Positions 34,753 through 43,690 of a stretch of 64,000 nt of DNA are shown here, one piece after another. A program made the position numbers and the translations under genes. Under the pieces are notes generated by a model. It saw nothing but the letters and a program-made list of their open reading frames with translations, ran no database searches and was not told where the DNA came from. The first letter of the stretch is position 1, and each line of letters starts with the position of its first letter. Source of the stretch: Flavobacteriales bacterium UBA2306. GTDB taxonomy: Bacteria > Bacteroidota > Bacteroidia > Flavobacteriales > Weeksellaceae. The DNA is taken from NCBI GenBank assembly GCA_002345565.1, contig DDVS01000008.1, forward strand, positions 1-64,000, given 5' to 3'.

Positions 34753-35436
34753 ATGAAAAAACTATTTAGCTTAATTCTTGTAAGCTTTTTTGGCGTCGCC
34801 TTTACTCAGGAAAAAGACGATTCTTTGCCGACGTTGATTCCTCAAAAAATTAATCAAATGTCAGGCTATATTAATCAACAAAGAAAGATTGTTATAGAAC
34901 CAGAATATCATATAGCAATGTTCTTCGCGCAAGATTGTAATCTTCTTAATTCTCCTAATAAAGCCGTGAGGGTTTTTGGATCTGCAAATTATGCAACGGT
35001 TGAAAAAAATAATATATCGTATCGTATCAATAAAAAAGGAAAGAGAGTTTACCGCTACAAAAAAACTGACATAGGAAAGTGTTCCCAGCCATATGTCGTA
35101 CAGAAGTATAAGGCTTTTGTGTTAAATGGTGCGTATGGTTTGGTTAGTAAAGAAGATATTGACCTAGGTGGTTATAAGGATTTTGACATCTATCCACAAT
35201 ATCAGATGTTGTATGTGTTAGAAAGTGATCGTGAAAATCCGATGATTGTTGCGGTTAAAAATGATAAGTTTGGGATTGTAGATAAAAATAATAAAATAGT
35301 TATTCCATTTGTTTATAATGATATTAAAACTAATTTAAGTTGGAAAACAGCTAATCTTTTTGAAGTTTCTATAGATGGAAAAGATTATTTTTTTGTCAAT
35401 AAGAATAATCACGCATATCTGGCGAAAAAGTTGTAA
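34753..35436 (+). CDS. Exported WG-repeat-like protein
   Basis: The 227-residue protein has a signal peptide (about residues 1-18, ending GVAFTQ). Two segments look like WG beta-repeat units: YKAFVLNGAYGLVSKEDI (about 119-136) and VKNDKFGIVDKNNKIVIPF (about 173-191). Such proteins occur in Bacteroidota envelopes with no known function. The TPP riboswitch begins 18 bases after its stop, so no separate spacer exists between the two units. Confidence 0.65.
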   Translation: MKKLFSLILVSFFGVAFTQEKDDSLPTLIPQKINQMSGYINQQRKIVIEPEYHIAMFFAQDCNLLNSPNKAVRVFGSANYATVEKNNISYRINKKGKRVYRYKKTDIGKCSQPYVVQKYKAFVLNGAYGLVSKEDIDLGGYKDFDIYPQYQMLYVLESDRENPMIVAVKNDKFGIVDKNNKIVIPFVYNDIKTNLSWKTANLFEVSIDGKDYFFVNKNNHAYLAKKL

Positions 35437-35454
35437 TTTCGCCGTCAGAAATTT

Positions 35455-35523
35455 AAGGGGTGCTGTCACAAGCTGAGATTATACCCAATGAACCTAGAAC
35501 AGGTAATGCTGTTTAGGGAAACA
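35455..35523 (+). ncRNA. TPP riboswitch (THI element)
   Basis: All conserved blocks of the thiamine pyrophosphate aptamer occur in order: GGGGTGCT (35457-35464), AGCTGAGATTATACCC (pyrimidine-sensing arm, 35471-35486), GAACCT (about 35490-35495) and CAGGTAATGCTGTTTAGGGA (pyrophosphate-sensing arm). It lies 141 bases before a TonB-dependent receptor gene, so thiamine pyrophosphate should repress that gene. Downstream, CCCCTT (35621-35626) can pair with AAGGGG (35455-35460) of the aptamer, a possible expression platform. Confidence 0.95.
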
Positions 35524-35663
35524 TTCATTATAATTGATGGATGATAATCGATAATTGATTAATAATAACGTTATAAAAAATCATTTATCTTTTATAAATT
35601 ATCAATTATAATCATAATCGCCCCTTTTATTCCAATAAATTTTAACAACAAAAATTTAAACGA

Positions 35664-37766
35664 ATGAAAGGATTTATTTTTTTAGGAGTATTCATTGCTC
35701 CATTTTATCTTTCTCAAACTACAGATTCTGTACAGGTTACAAATATTCAAGCTGTAGAATTTACCAAAAGAACGCCAACTGCAAAAACAATCATCAACGT
35801 TGGAAAAGAACTAGCTGACAAAAATCTTGGGCAGGATTTGCCCATTCTTCTGAAAAATCAGATATCTGTTGTATCAACTTCGGATGCCGGAAACGGAATT
35901 GGTTACACAGGATTCAGAATCCGTGGGACAGCCGGAACAAGTGTTAATGTAATGCTAAATGGTGTTCCGTACAATGATTCCGAATCTCAGGGGACTTTTT
36001 TTGTGAATGTTCCGGATCTCACAAGTTCTGCTTCACAAATTGTAATTCAAAGAGGTGTTGGAACATCTTCAAATGGAGTTTCTGCCTTTGGAGCGAGTGT
36101 GAATGTGATTTCCAGAGATCCATCTGATGAATTTTCTATTAAAACGGATGATTCTTATGGTTCATTTAATACTTACAAATATTCTGCAGAAATCAATTCT
36201 GGGAAATTCTGGAAAAATCGTTTGTCTGTGATGGGAAGATATACACATATCCATTCTGATGGTTATATTGACAGAGCTTCTTCTAATCTACATTCCTATA
36301 ATTTTTCTGCTTTGTTTCAGGAAAAAAATACGGAGTTGAGGTTCTTGGCTTTCGGAGGAAAGGAAAAAACATATCAGGCTTGGAATGGTGTAGATAAAGC
36401 TACATGGGAAACAAATCCGAAATTCAATTATTCCGGAGCAATCTATGATGCAAACTGGGAAAATATTGTTGATTTTTATGACAATGAAACCGATAATTAC
36501 AGACAAAATCATTATCAGTTATTATGGAACCAGAGATTTTCTGATGGCTGGAAATTAGAAACCACTGCGCATTATACGAAAGGAAAAGGTTACTATGAAA
36601 ATTACAAACAAGATGCTAAATTCTCTAAATACAACTTGCCTAATATCATCGAAAATGGAATAGAAATAAAAAAATCAGATTTCATCAGAAAAAAATGGTT
36701 GGACAATGATTTTTATGGAGTGATTTCTACTTTGTATGGAAAATTAGGTAATCTTGATTTGAATTTCGGAGCAGTTGCTAATCAGTATTACGGAAGACAT
36801 TTTGGTAATGTAACTGGCGTTTTTCTACCACAAATTGATGAACACGAATATTACAGTAATAATTCGGTGAAGAACGAAGTTTCTGGATTTGCCAAAGCAA
36901 TTTATAAACTCAATCAATTCGAATTTTTTGGCGATTTGCAACTAAGAAACATCAATTACGATACAAAAATTGTCCAACAAGGCGATGGTGAAGGTGCAGA
37001 TCTATATAGAAAATGGACTTTTTTCAACCCGAAAGTTGGTGTCAATTTCAATATTGAAAACGGAAAAGTATTTGTCTCGTATGCCAATGCGCATCGCGAA
37101 CCAAACCGAGATGATCTTTTTGCAAATCCGAACACAAAAGAAGAAACCTTACATGATTTTGAGGCAGGTTGGGAACAGCAATTTGGAAAGGTTGTGTTGA
37201 CGGCTAATGCGTATTATATGGATTACCAAAATCAGTTGGTTTTGTCAGGTAGAATCAACAATGTTGGTGAATTCATTCGTCAGAATGTGGACAAAAGTTA
37301 TAGATTAGGAATTGAACTTTCTGCCCAAAGCAGACTTTCTGATAAAATTCAATTAGGAGCTAATTTATCTTTGAGTCAGAATAAGATTAAGGAAATCAAC
37401 TCGGTTCAAAACAATACAGATGTTGTTTTGAAAGATTCTGATATCTCTTTTTCGCCTAACATCATTGCGAATGGAAATGTGGTTTATTCTCCGTTCAAAA
37501 ATTTTAATCTTGATGTTACTGCGCAATATGTGGGAAAACAATATTTGGATAATTTAGAAACTGCTGATAATCAATTAAAGGATTACTTAGTTCCAGATTT
37601 TAATATGTCATACAAGTTGCCTTTTCAGAAACAAGAAGTTACTTTGAGGTTCTTGTTAAATAATTTCACAAATACGAAGTATGTCAATAACGGTTTTAGT
37701 GGACCATATTACTTCGCACAAGCCGGAATTAACTTCCTTTTTGGGGTTTCTTTGAAACTGAAATAG
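35664..37766 (+). CDS. TonB-dependent receptor, probable thiamine (or precursor) uptake
   Basis: The 700-residue outer-membrane receptor has a signal peptide (about 1-18), a plug (about 45-160, with GYTGFRIRGTAGTSVNVMLNG in the order GYTGFRIRGTAG and VNVMLNGVPYND, then IVIQRGVGTSSNGVSAFGAS) and a C-terminal barrel ending in NFLFGVSLKLK. The TPP riboswitch in its leader suggests that its cargo is thiamine, its phosphates or a precursor; the sequence alone cannot tell which. No thi biosynthesis or inner-membrane transporter gene is adjacent. ATG at 35664 has an A-rich upstream region typical of the phylum. Confidence 0.9.
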   Translation: MKGFIFLGVFIAPFYLSQTTDSVQVTNIQAVEFTKRTPTAKTIINVGKELADKNLGQDLPILLKNQISVVSTSDAGNGIGYTGFRIRGTAGTSVNVMLNGVPYNDSESQGTFFVNVPDLTSSASQIVIQRGVGTSSNGVSAFGASVNVISRDPSDEFSIKTDDSYGSFNTYKYSAEINSGKFWKNRLSVMGRYTHIHSDGYIDRASSNLHSYNFSALFQEKNTELRFLAFGGKEKTYQAWNGVDKATWETNPKFNYSGAIYDANWENIVDFYDNETDNYRQNHYQLLWNQRFSDGWKLETTAHYTKGKGYYENYKQDAKFSKYNLPNIIENGIEIKKSDFIRKKWLDNDFYGVISTLYGKLGNLDLNFGAVANQYYGRHFGNVTGVFLPQIDEHEYYSNNSVKNEVSGFAKAIYKLNQFEFFGDLQLRNINYDTKIVQQGDGEGADLYRKWTFFNPKVGVNFNIENGKVFVSYANAHREPNRDDLFANPNTKEETLHDFEAGWEQQFGKVVLTANAYYMDYQNQLVLSGRINNVGEFIRQNVDKSYRLGIELSAQSRLSDKIQLGANLSLSQNKIKEINSVQNNTDVVLKDSDISFSPNIIANGNVVYSPFKNFNLDVTAQYVGKQYLDNLETADNQLKDYLVPDFNMSYKLPFQKQEVTLRFLLNNFTNTKYVNNGFSGPYYFAQAGINFLFGVSLKLK

Positions 37767-37922
37767 AATTATTTTGCCTGATAATCAATTGGTTGTAAAT
37801 TTTTAACGTTTGTTTTGTAGATTTTTATTTGTTAACTTAAAATTAATATTAGATTTACAATAATTTCAAGTACGTGTATAGTGTACATTGAAATTGTATA
37901 TAGACCTTAAAAATTTACATCT

Positions 37923-38591
37923 ATGAAAAAAATCTATTCATTAATGCTTGCCGCATTGGCAGGTGTTACGCTTTCTGCGCAATTGACTTATACCGTATCG
38001 AACGGTGTTTATAATCTAACTTACGGAAAAACAGGAGATTGGGGTTTCTATGACCCGCAAAGCCAACCAACGTTTTATGTTCACGTTTGGTCTTCACAAA
38101 CAGATGGTGACAATAATCAAGGAAACTTTGATGATGCTTGGAGTAATTCCAATACGACAATGACTTGGAGTGATACAGAAGGTGCTTATGTAGGAACCAT
38201 CGATTTGAATACAAAACTATTTACAAATTCTAATAATACAATGTCTTCGGGTACTGTAGTTCAAAGAATTGGGGTCGTTTTCAAAAACAAATCAAATGGT
38301 GCTGATTTTCAATGAGGAGACAGAGATTTAGAAGGGCCAACAACACTTACAACTTTGGCTGTTTCAGAATCTAACGGGAAAGCAAAATCTCAAGTTGCTG
38401 CCGGAAAGTTATTTACTTCTGCAAAAGGAAATCTAGACTTAACGGTTTATGATTTGGGAGGAAAAGTAATAAAGACCTTAAAAACAAATGCAAATGGAAA
38501 TCCAATTGACTTAAATCTTTCTCAGAAAGGTTTATATCTTGTGAAGATTTCCGGCAACAACGTTTCAGAAGTTGTAAAGTTTGCATATTAA
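37923..38591 (+). pseudogene. T9SS-secreted protein interrupted by an in-frame TGA
   Basis: One frame runs from ATG 37923 (signal peptide MKKIYSLMLAALAGVTLSA) to a normal stop at 38591, except for TGA at 38313-38315. Upstream is a domain of about 130 residues of unknown type rich in Trp/Tyr/Asn; downstream is a complete T9SS type A sorting domain (GNLDLTVYDLGGKVIKTL ... GLYLVKISG). The context ADFQ-stop-GDRDLEG suggests that a Trp codon (TGG) became TGA. Without readthrough the product lacks its sorting signal. A sequencing error cannot be excluded. Confidence 0.8.
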
Positions 38592-38616
38592 CACTTTAAT
38601 TAATTCATATCAAATC

Positions 38617-38645
38617 AAAAGGTTGCTGTAAAAAGCAACCTTTTA
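38617..38645 (+). terminator. Terminator after the T9SS pseudogene
   Basis: Hairpin AAAAGGTTGCT-GTAAAA-AGCAACCTTTT, 26 bases after the final stop. Confidence 0.9.
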
Positions 38646-38684
38646 TATTTTCTTTAACATCAAAAATTATGTAGTTTTGCACCG

Positions 38685-39362
38685 ATGAATTTTGAGTACT
38701 TTTTATATCAATATCTTCTGAAGCATAATAGAGCAGAGGTTCCGGAGTTTGGTGTTTTCGAACTTAGTAAGGAATCTGCAAAAATAGATGCCGAGAATTC
38801 CATTATTATTCCACCGAAAGAAACTGTAACTTTTGAGTATAATCCGTCTGGATACGACAATCAATTAGCAAAATATATTGCTGAGGAAACTAATTCTAAT
38901 CTTTTCATTGTTCAGATGAATTTGAAGAACGAAGTGGCAAAATGGTTTCAGAAATTGCAGACAGAGAATTCCTTAACTCTTGAAAATCTTGGACAGTATC
39001 AATTAAACGAAGATAACAAAGTTGTTAAGGTAACCGATAATGATGACGATATTTTTGGTTTTGAAAAAGTAGATTTACAGCACCTTAAAACTTTAAAATC
39101 AAAAAACACTTTCAAAGAAGATTACAGTTTCAATAAAGGTGTTATTTGGACTTTTCTAAGTGTAATTGTTGTTGGAACTGCTGCGTTATTTCTTTTCGGA
39201 GACCAAGAACTGATATTTGGAAAATCATCTCAAATTCCTACAAAAAAATTGGTCAAGAAAACAATGGTTAAAAAAGTGTCGACAACGCCAAAAGTAGATT
39301 CAATAAAAATAGATAGTATAAAACCAACAACGAATGCAAAAATCCAAAAAACCAATAGATAG
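38685..39362 (+). CDS. HU-CCDC81-like domain membrane protein
   Basis: The 225-residue protein begins with a region like the bacterial HU-CCDC81 domain pair (about residues 1-115: MNFEYFLYQYLLKHNRAEVP, then FGVFEL and ENLGQYQL). One membrane helix follows (about 149-171) and then a Lys-rich tail. Related Bacteroidota proteins often end in a peptidoglycan-binding SPOR domain; this one has none. The first domain is predicted cytoplasmic. Its last 29 bases overlap the thioesterase gene, indicating coupling. The role is unknown; a link to the cell wall or nucleoid is a guess. Confidence 0.75.
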   Translation: MNFEYFLYQYLLKHNRAEVPEFGVFELSKESAKIDAENSIIIPPKETVTFEYNPSGYDNQLAKYIAEETNSNLFIVQMNLKNEVAKWFQKLQTENSLTLENLGQYQLNEDNKVVKVTDNDDDIFGFEKVDLQHLKTLKSKNTFKEDYSFNKGVIWTFLSVIVVGTAALFLFGDQELIFGKSSQIPTKKLVKKTMVKKVSTTPKVDSIKIDSIKPTTNAKIQKTNR

Positions 39363-39852
39363 CCTTACGGTAATGACGAACATCGTCTTGCCCAACGAAA
39401 CCAATTCATTAAGAAATCTTTTCGGAGGCGAATTGTTGGCGAGAATGGATAGAGCTGGGGCTATTTCTGCTACAAAACATTCAGAAAAAAGAGTTGTTAC
39501 AGCTTCTGTAAATCACGTGTCGTTCGATAATCCTATTCCAGAAGGTGGGATTGTGGTTGTAGAAGCCAAAGTTTCCCGTGCTTTTTCTACATCGATGGAG
39601 GTGTATGTGGATGTTTGGGAAGATGATCCAATTAATCAGAGAAAAATTCACACCAATAGTGGGATTTACACATTTGTGGCCATTGATGAAAACGGAAAAC
39701 CTGCAAAAGTTCCTGAACTGGAACCAGAAACAGAATTGGAAATCGAAAGATTTGCCGCTGCAAAAAGAAGAAAAGAATTGTCATTAATCCTTTCCGGAAG
39801 AATGAAACCAACAGATTCTATTGAACTCAAAAAGTTATTCTTAGGAGAATAA
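39334..39852 (+). CDS. Acyl-CoA thioesterase (hotdog fold, YciA-like)
   Basis: The 172-residue hotdog-fold enzyme hydrolyses acyl-CoA to free CoA and acid. Motifs: NLFGGELLARMDRAGAISA (about residues 28-46, with the catalytic Asp), RVVTASVNHVSFDNPIPEG (about 53-71) and IHTNSGIYTFVAID (about 105-118). It begins inside the preceding gene (29-base overlap), so its translation is coupled to it. A terminator follows. Chain-length preference is not apparent. Confidence 0.9.
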   Translation: MQKSKKPIDSLTVMTNIVLPNETNSLRNLFGGELLARMDRAGAISATKHSEKRVVTASVNHVSFDNPIPEGGIVVVEAKVSRAFSTSMEVYVDVWEDDPINQRKIHTNSGIYTFVAIDENGKPAKVPELEPETELEIERFAAAKRRKELSLILSGRMKPTDSIELKKLFLGE

Positions 39853-39870
39853 TTATTAATACAGACAAGA

Positions 39871-39894
39871 AACGGGCTTTAGCTCGTTTTTTTT
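39871..39894 (+). terminator. Terminator of the thioesterase gene
   Basis: Hairpin AACGGGC-TTTA-GCTCGTT followed by eight T. Confidence 0.88.
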
Positions 39895-39968
39895 GAATTT
39901 TACCCATTTCAGACTTTGCTCAAAAATAATTAATCCAAAGTCTAATATCTGATATCTAAAGTCTAATT

Positions 39969-40901
39969 ATGAAAATCCTTCAACTCGATAAAAATCATCC
40001 ATTAATCTCCGAACAATTGACCGCAAAAGGTTTTGTTGTAGAAGAAGACCATTCTTCGACTTATGATGAGGTTTTGGAAAAAATAAAAGATTATCAAGGA
40101 ATCATTATCCGAAGCCGAATTCCATTAGACAAAAATTTTCTTACTAAGGCTTCTCATCTCAAATTCATTGCAAGGGTAGGAGCGGGAATGGAAAATATCG
40201 ATATCGAAACTGCTGAGATATTAGGGGTCAAATTGATTAATTCGCCCGAAGGAAATCGAGATTCTGTTGCCGAACACGTTGTTGGAATGTTATTGATTCT
40301 AATGAACAGATTGTTTATCGCTTCTAATGAAGTTAAAAATGGAATATGGAAACGAGAAGAAAATCGTGGTGACGAATTACTTGGAAAAACCTTCGGAATC
40401 ATCGGTTACGGAAATATGGGAAAAGCTACTGCAAAAAGACTTTCTGGATTTGGCGTTGAGGTTATTTTCCACGATATTTTACCAAATCTTTCCGATGAAT
40501 TTGCAACGCAGGTTTCTTTGGAAGAACTTCAAAAAAGAGCTGATATTTTAAGTCTTCATATTCCTTTGACTTCGGAAACGCATTATTTGATTGATGAAGC
40601 ATTCATTTCGAAAATGGAAAAGAATTTCTATTTCGTCAACACAGCTCGAGGGAAAAATTTAAAAACTAAAGCTTTAGTAGAAGCAATTGAATCCGGCAAG
40701 ATTTTGGGTGCTTGCCTAGATGTTTTGGAATATGAAAAGTCTTCTTTTGAAAACCTTGAAACAGAAAATCAGGATCTAAAATATTTATTAAATTCTGAAA
40801 AAGTGATTGTTACGCCACATATTGGTGGGTGGACGCATCAGAGTAAAGAAAAATTGGCTCAGGTAATTGTTGATAAAATTCTTGCTGATTTTAGAAATTA
40901 A
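39969..40901 (+). CDS. D-2-hydroxyacid dehydrogenase (phosphoglycerate-dehydrogenase-like)
   Basis: The 310-residue NAD-dependent dehydrogenase has an N-terminal catalytic domain with RVGAGMENID (about 65-74, catalytic Arg), a Rossmann domain GIIGYGNMGKATAKRL (about 142-157) and TPHIGGWTHQS (about 281-291, catalytic His). It has no C-terminal ACT domain, so it lacks the serine-binding module of classical SerA. It may be 3-phosphoglycerate dehydrogenase or another 2-hydroxyacid dehydrogenase; serC is not adjacent, so the substrate is open. Confidence 0.85.
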   Translation: MKILQLDKNHPLISEQLTAKGFVVEEDHSSTYDEVLEKIKDYQGIIIRSRIPLDKNFLTKASHLKFIARVGAGMENIDIETAEILGVKLINSPEGNRDSVAEHVVGMLLILMNRLFIASNEVKNGIWKREENRGDELLGKTFGIIGYGNMGKATAKRLSGFGVEVIFHDILPNLSDEFATQVSLEELQKRADILSLHIPLTSETHYLIDEAFISKMEKNFYFVNTARGKNLKTKALVEAIESGKILGACLDVLEYEKSSFENLETENQDLKYLLNSEKVIVTPHIGGWTHQSKEKLAQVIVDKILADFRN

Positions 40902-41003
40902 GTCTCAAAAAATTCTCCACATTTAACAATTCTTAAGAAAATTGGTATCTTCTAAAGACTCATTTTATGTTAACTTGCGAGCCTTAACGAAGTTTGGATA
41001 ACA

Positions 41004-42257
41004 ATGAATTTTAGAAAAGTAATTACGGTAGGTTTAGCAGTGTTATGTATTAGTTCTTGTAAAAAGAAAGAAGAACAAATCAATGAGAATTACGAATCTA
41101 AACTTCCCAATTACGGCAAAGTAGATTTGACCAAAGTTTTTACACCACAAGAATCTACACTTTCCAACGAAGCTACAATTCTTCCTCAAATCAATAATTA
41201 TTATCAAAAAATCTGGGAACAAGGCGACCTTAGCGGTGGAATTCTTGTTGCAAAGGGGGATAAAATCATCTTCGAAAAGTACAGAGGTTTTGGAAGAGAA
41301 GGTAAACAAATGCCGATTGATGCCAACACGCCACTTCACGTCGCTTCGGTTAGCAAGACGATGACCGCAATGGCAGTTTTAAAATTGGTAGAAGCAGGAA
41401 AACTGAAAATGGAAGATGACTTAACCAAATTCTTTCCAAAGTTTCCTTACAAAGAAATCACGGTTTTCAGTCTTTTGTCCCAAAGAAGCGGACTTCCAAA
41501 ATATGAACATTTTGACCAAAGTATAAAACCAGCTCCCGAAGAACTGAAGAAAGATTTCATCTCAAATCAGGACGTTTTGGATATGCTGATTAAGTACAAA
41601 CCAGAATTGGCGAGACTTTCCAACACAGGATTTATGTATTGCAACACCAATTTTGCGCTTCTGGCGTTGATTGTTGAGAAAGTTACTGCAACACCTTTTC
41701 CGGAAGCGATGCAGGAGATTGTTTTCAAACCGTTGAAGATGAATCATACCTATATTTTCCAGAAAAAAGATATTCCAACAGCGTCGCAATCGTTTTACAG
41801 CGGTTATAGATTATATCCTTTGGCGAATCTGGATTTGATTTATGGCGATAAAAATGTATATACAACACCGAGAGATTTACTTAACTTTTCCATTGCACTA
41901 TATTCCAAAGATTTCCTGAAACCGGATTTGGAAAACAAAATCTTCGAACCTTATAGTAATGAGAAAAAAGGGATCAACAATTATGGTCTTGGTTTCCGAA
42001 TGAAAGAATTTGACAACGGCGAAAAACTCACTTATCACAACGGTTGGTGGCACGGAACCAATTCGGTTTTTGCGCATCTTTTGAAATCGAAAGTGACAAT
42101 TATTGCGATTGGGAACAAGTATTCCGGGAAAGTTTATTCAGCATTATCTTTATCAGGTTTATTTGAAAATTTCCCTTTCGAAATGGACAAATTCAACAAA
42201 ACAATGAATCCGAAAGGATCATCAAAAGAGATAGATTCTGCAAGTGTAAGCGAGTAA
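41004..42257 (+). CDS. Serine-hydrolase lipoprotein of the beta-lactamase/class C family
   Basis: The 417-residue protein has a lipoprotein signal (lipobox ISSC, Cys19) and a beta-lactamase fold (PF00144). The SxxK motif is SVSK (residues 115-118), the YxN motif is YCN in TGFMYCNTNFALL (about 211-223), and the third element is HNGWWHGTN (about 349-357). Such envelope enzymes act as esterases, D-amino peptidases or penicillin-binding proteins; antibiotic hydrolysis is not implied. It is a single-gene unit 102 bases downstream of the dehydrogenase. Confidence 0.88.
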   Translation: MNFRKVITVGLAVLCISSCKKKEEQINENYESKLPNYGKVDLTKVFTPQESTLSNEATILPQINNYYQKIWEQGDLSGGILVAKGDKIIFEKYRGFGREGKQMPIDANTPLHVASVSKTMTAMAVLKLVEAGKLKMEDDLTKFFPKFPYKEITVFSLLSQRSGLPKYEHFDQSIKPAPEELKKDFISNQDVLDMLIKYKPELARLSNTGFMYCNTNFALLALIVEKVTATPFPEAMQEIVFKPLKMNHTYIFQKKDIPTASQSFYSGYRLYPLANLDLIYGDKNVYTTPRDLLNFSIALYSKDFLKPDLENKIFEPYSNEKKGINNYGLGFRMKEFDNGEKLTYHNGWWHGTNSVFAHLLKSKVTIIAIGNKYSGKVYSALSLSGLFENFPFEMDKFNKTMNPKGSSKEIDSASVSE

Positions 42258-42292
42258 AAAATTATTATATTTGTTTTAAAATAATAATTTTT

Positions 42293-42973
42293 ATGAAAAA
42301 AAACTATTTTGCCATTCTTGGTTCTATTCTATTAAGCAATTTTCTCTCTTCCCAGCAAGGCAATGCCAATATTAATAATAGCAACGTTAGCAGAGAGACA
42401 TTATTTATGAGATTCGGATATAAAAGTGTTATTGATACACAAGGTTCTCCTTATTTATATCAAGATTATAAAAAAGCAAGAATTGCTAATAACCAAAGCT
42501 TAGTGGATATGAGATATAATGCTTATAAAGATGAAATCGATATAGTAAATAAAGGTCAAAATATGACCATTTACAAAAGACCAGAATATTCTCCCATACA
42601 CATTATAGATTCGGATGAAACCATTTATTTATTAGATTTTCCGTATAAAGGTAAAACAATTTCTGGTTATTTATTTGAAGTAAAAAAATATGATAGTTTT
42701 ACTGTTCTAATGAAAATTTCAAAATCTTACGAAGAAGGTAAATATGCTCAAGATTCTTTTGATAGAGACAAACAAAACAGTTATAGTGATTTACCGGATG
42801 TCTTTTATATCCAAAAAAATACAGGAGAAATAACAGAAATGCCTGGTACAAAAAAGAACCTTATCAAAATGTTTCCGGACAAGAAAAATAAAATAGAACA
42901 AATGGTTAAAGAAAATAAGATTGACACCAGAAAATTAGAGGTTATCTCGCAAGTTTTGATGGCATTGTCTTAA
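42293..42973 (+). CDS. Exported hypothetical protein
   Basis: The 226-residue protein has an N-terminal signal segment (about residues 1-21, MKKNYFAILGSILLSNFLSS) followed by a region rich in Lys, Tyr and Asp. No known domain or catalytic motif is recognised. A helical, charged C-terminus (about 195-222) follows a PDVFYIQKNTGEITEMP segment. It lies 35 bases after the serine hydrolase gene, so cotranscription is possible; a strong terminator closes the unit. Confidence 0.65.
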   Translation: MKKNYFAILGSILLSNFLSSQQGNANINNSNVSRETLFMRFGYKSVIDTQGSPYLYQDYKKARIANNQSLVDMRYNAYKDEIDIVNKGQNMTIYKRPEYSPIHIIDSDETIYLLDFPYKGKTISGYLFEVKKYDSFTVLMKISKSYEEGKYAQDSFDRDKQNSYSDLPDVFYIQKNTGEITEMPGTKKNLIKMFPDKKNKIEQMVKENKIDTRKLEVISQVLMALS

Positions 42974-43002
42974 TGTTTTTTTTGAAATAATGTATTGATT
43001 AT

Positions 43003-43036
43003 AAGAACTTTAATAATAATTAAAGTTCTTTTTTTA
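43003..43036 (+). terminator. Terminator after the exported hypothetical gene
   Basis: Hairpin AAGAACTTTAAT-AATA-ATTAAAGTTCTT followed by a T-rich tract. Confidence 0.92.
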
Positions 43037-43114
43037 TTTTTGATGTAATAAAAGTTAAATAACAAATGTCTTACTTTTAAACAACCAATTAAAAAGGTTT
43101 TAACATTTGAAAGA

Positions 43115-43140
43115 GAGTCTTCGACAGGCTCAGACTGACA
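43115..43140. repeat. Dispersed intergenic repeat (CTTCGACAGGCTCAG type)
   Basis: The segment GTCTTCGACAGGCTCAGACT is the reverse-complement form of the element at 3091-3250 and 50034-50063. It sits 32 bases before the sigma gene at 43172. Confidence 0.75.
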
Positions 43141-43171
43141 AATATTTAACCTAAAACATTAAACTGAATCT

Positions 43172-43690
43172 ATGACTCAAGAAAATTTTCAACAAACGGT
43201 ATTTGTTCTCAAAGATGAGATGTATCGTTTTGCGAAAAAAATCCTAATGAGTGCAGATGAAGCCGAAGATGTGGTAATGGATCTGATGATGAAGTTTTGG
43301 CAGAAGAAAGAAGAGTTAAAGGTTGTGGAAAATCTGAAAAGTTTTGCCCTGCGAAGTGTAAAAAACGAATGTCTGAACCGCTTGAAACATCACGAAGTCA
43401 AACTCGGATTTGCAAGTCAGACGAGGCACAATTCGGAGCTTTATCAGATTGAAACCAATAATATGAAAGAGCAGATTTTGGGATTTATCAACCAACTTCC
43501 CGAGAAACAAAAAATGGTCATTCACTTAAAAGATGTCGAGGAATATGAGATTTCGGAGATTTCGGAAATGATGGAAATGGAGGAAAACGCAGTCCGAGTC
43601 AACCTGATGAGAGCCAGACAAAAAGTGAAAGAGTCAATTAACAAACTTTATGCGTATGAACACCGACAGATACAAGGATTGGGAATCTAA
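43172..43690 (+). CDS. ECF-type RNA polymerase sigma factor
   Basis: The 172-residue protein has region 2 (about residues 14-80, SADEAEDVVMDLMMKFW and LKSFALRSVKNECLNRLK) and region 4 (about 105-160, LPEKQKMVIHLKDVEEYE and ISEISEMMEMEENAVRVNLM). It is followed, with a 41-base overlap, by a membrane protein that is its probable anti-sigma factor, and then by DUF4252 proteins, an arrangement repeated in many Bacteroidota. Confidence 0.92.
   Translation: MTQENFQQTVFVLKDEMYRFAKKILMSADEAEDVVMDLMMKFWQKKEELKVVENLKSFALRSVKNECLNRLKHHEVKLGFASQTRHNSELYQIETNNMKEQILGFINQLPEKQKMVIHLKDVEEYEISEISEMMEMEENAVRVNLMRARQKVKESINKLYAYEHRQIQGLGI

Noticed and set aside
38313..38315. TGA read as tryptophan (altered genetic code)
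   Set aside because: Several nearby genes, such as aat and the nucleotidyltransferase at 9935-10648, end in TGA at the right place, so TGA is a normal stop in this organism.
41004..42257. Antibiotic-inactivating beta-lactamase
   Set aside because: The SxxK and YxN motifs are shared by many envelope esterases and peptidases of this fold, and nothing specific to class C beta-lactamases is seen.
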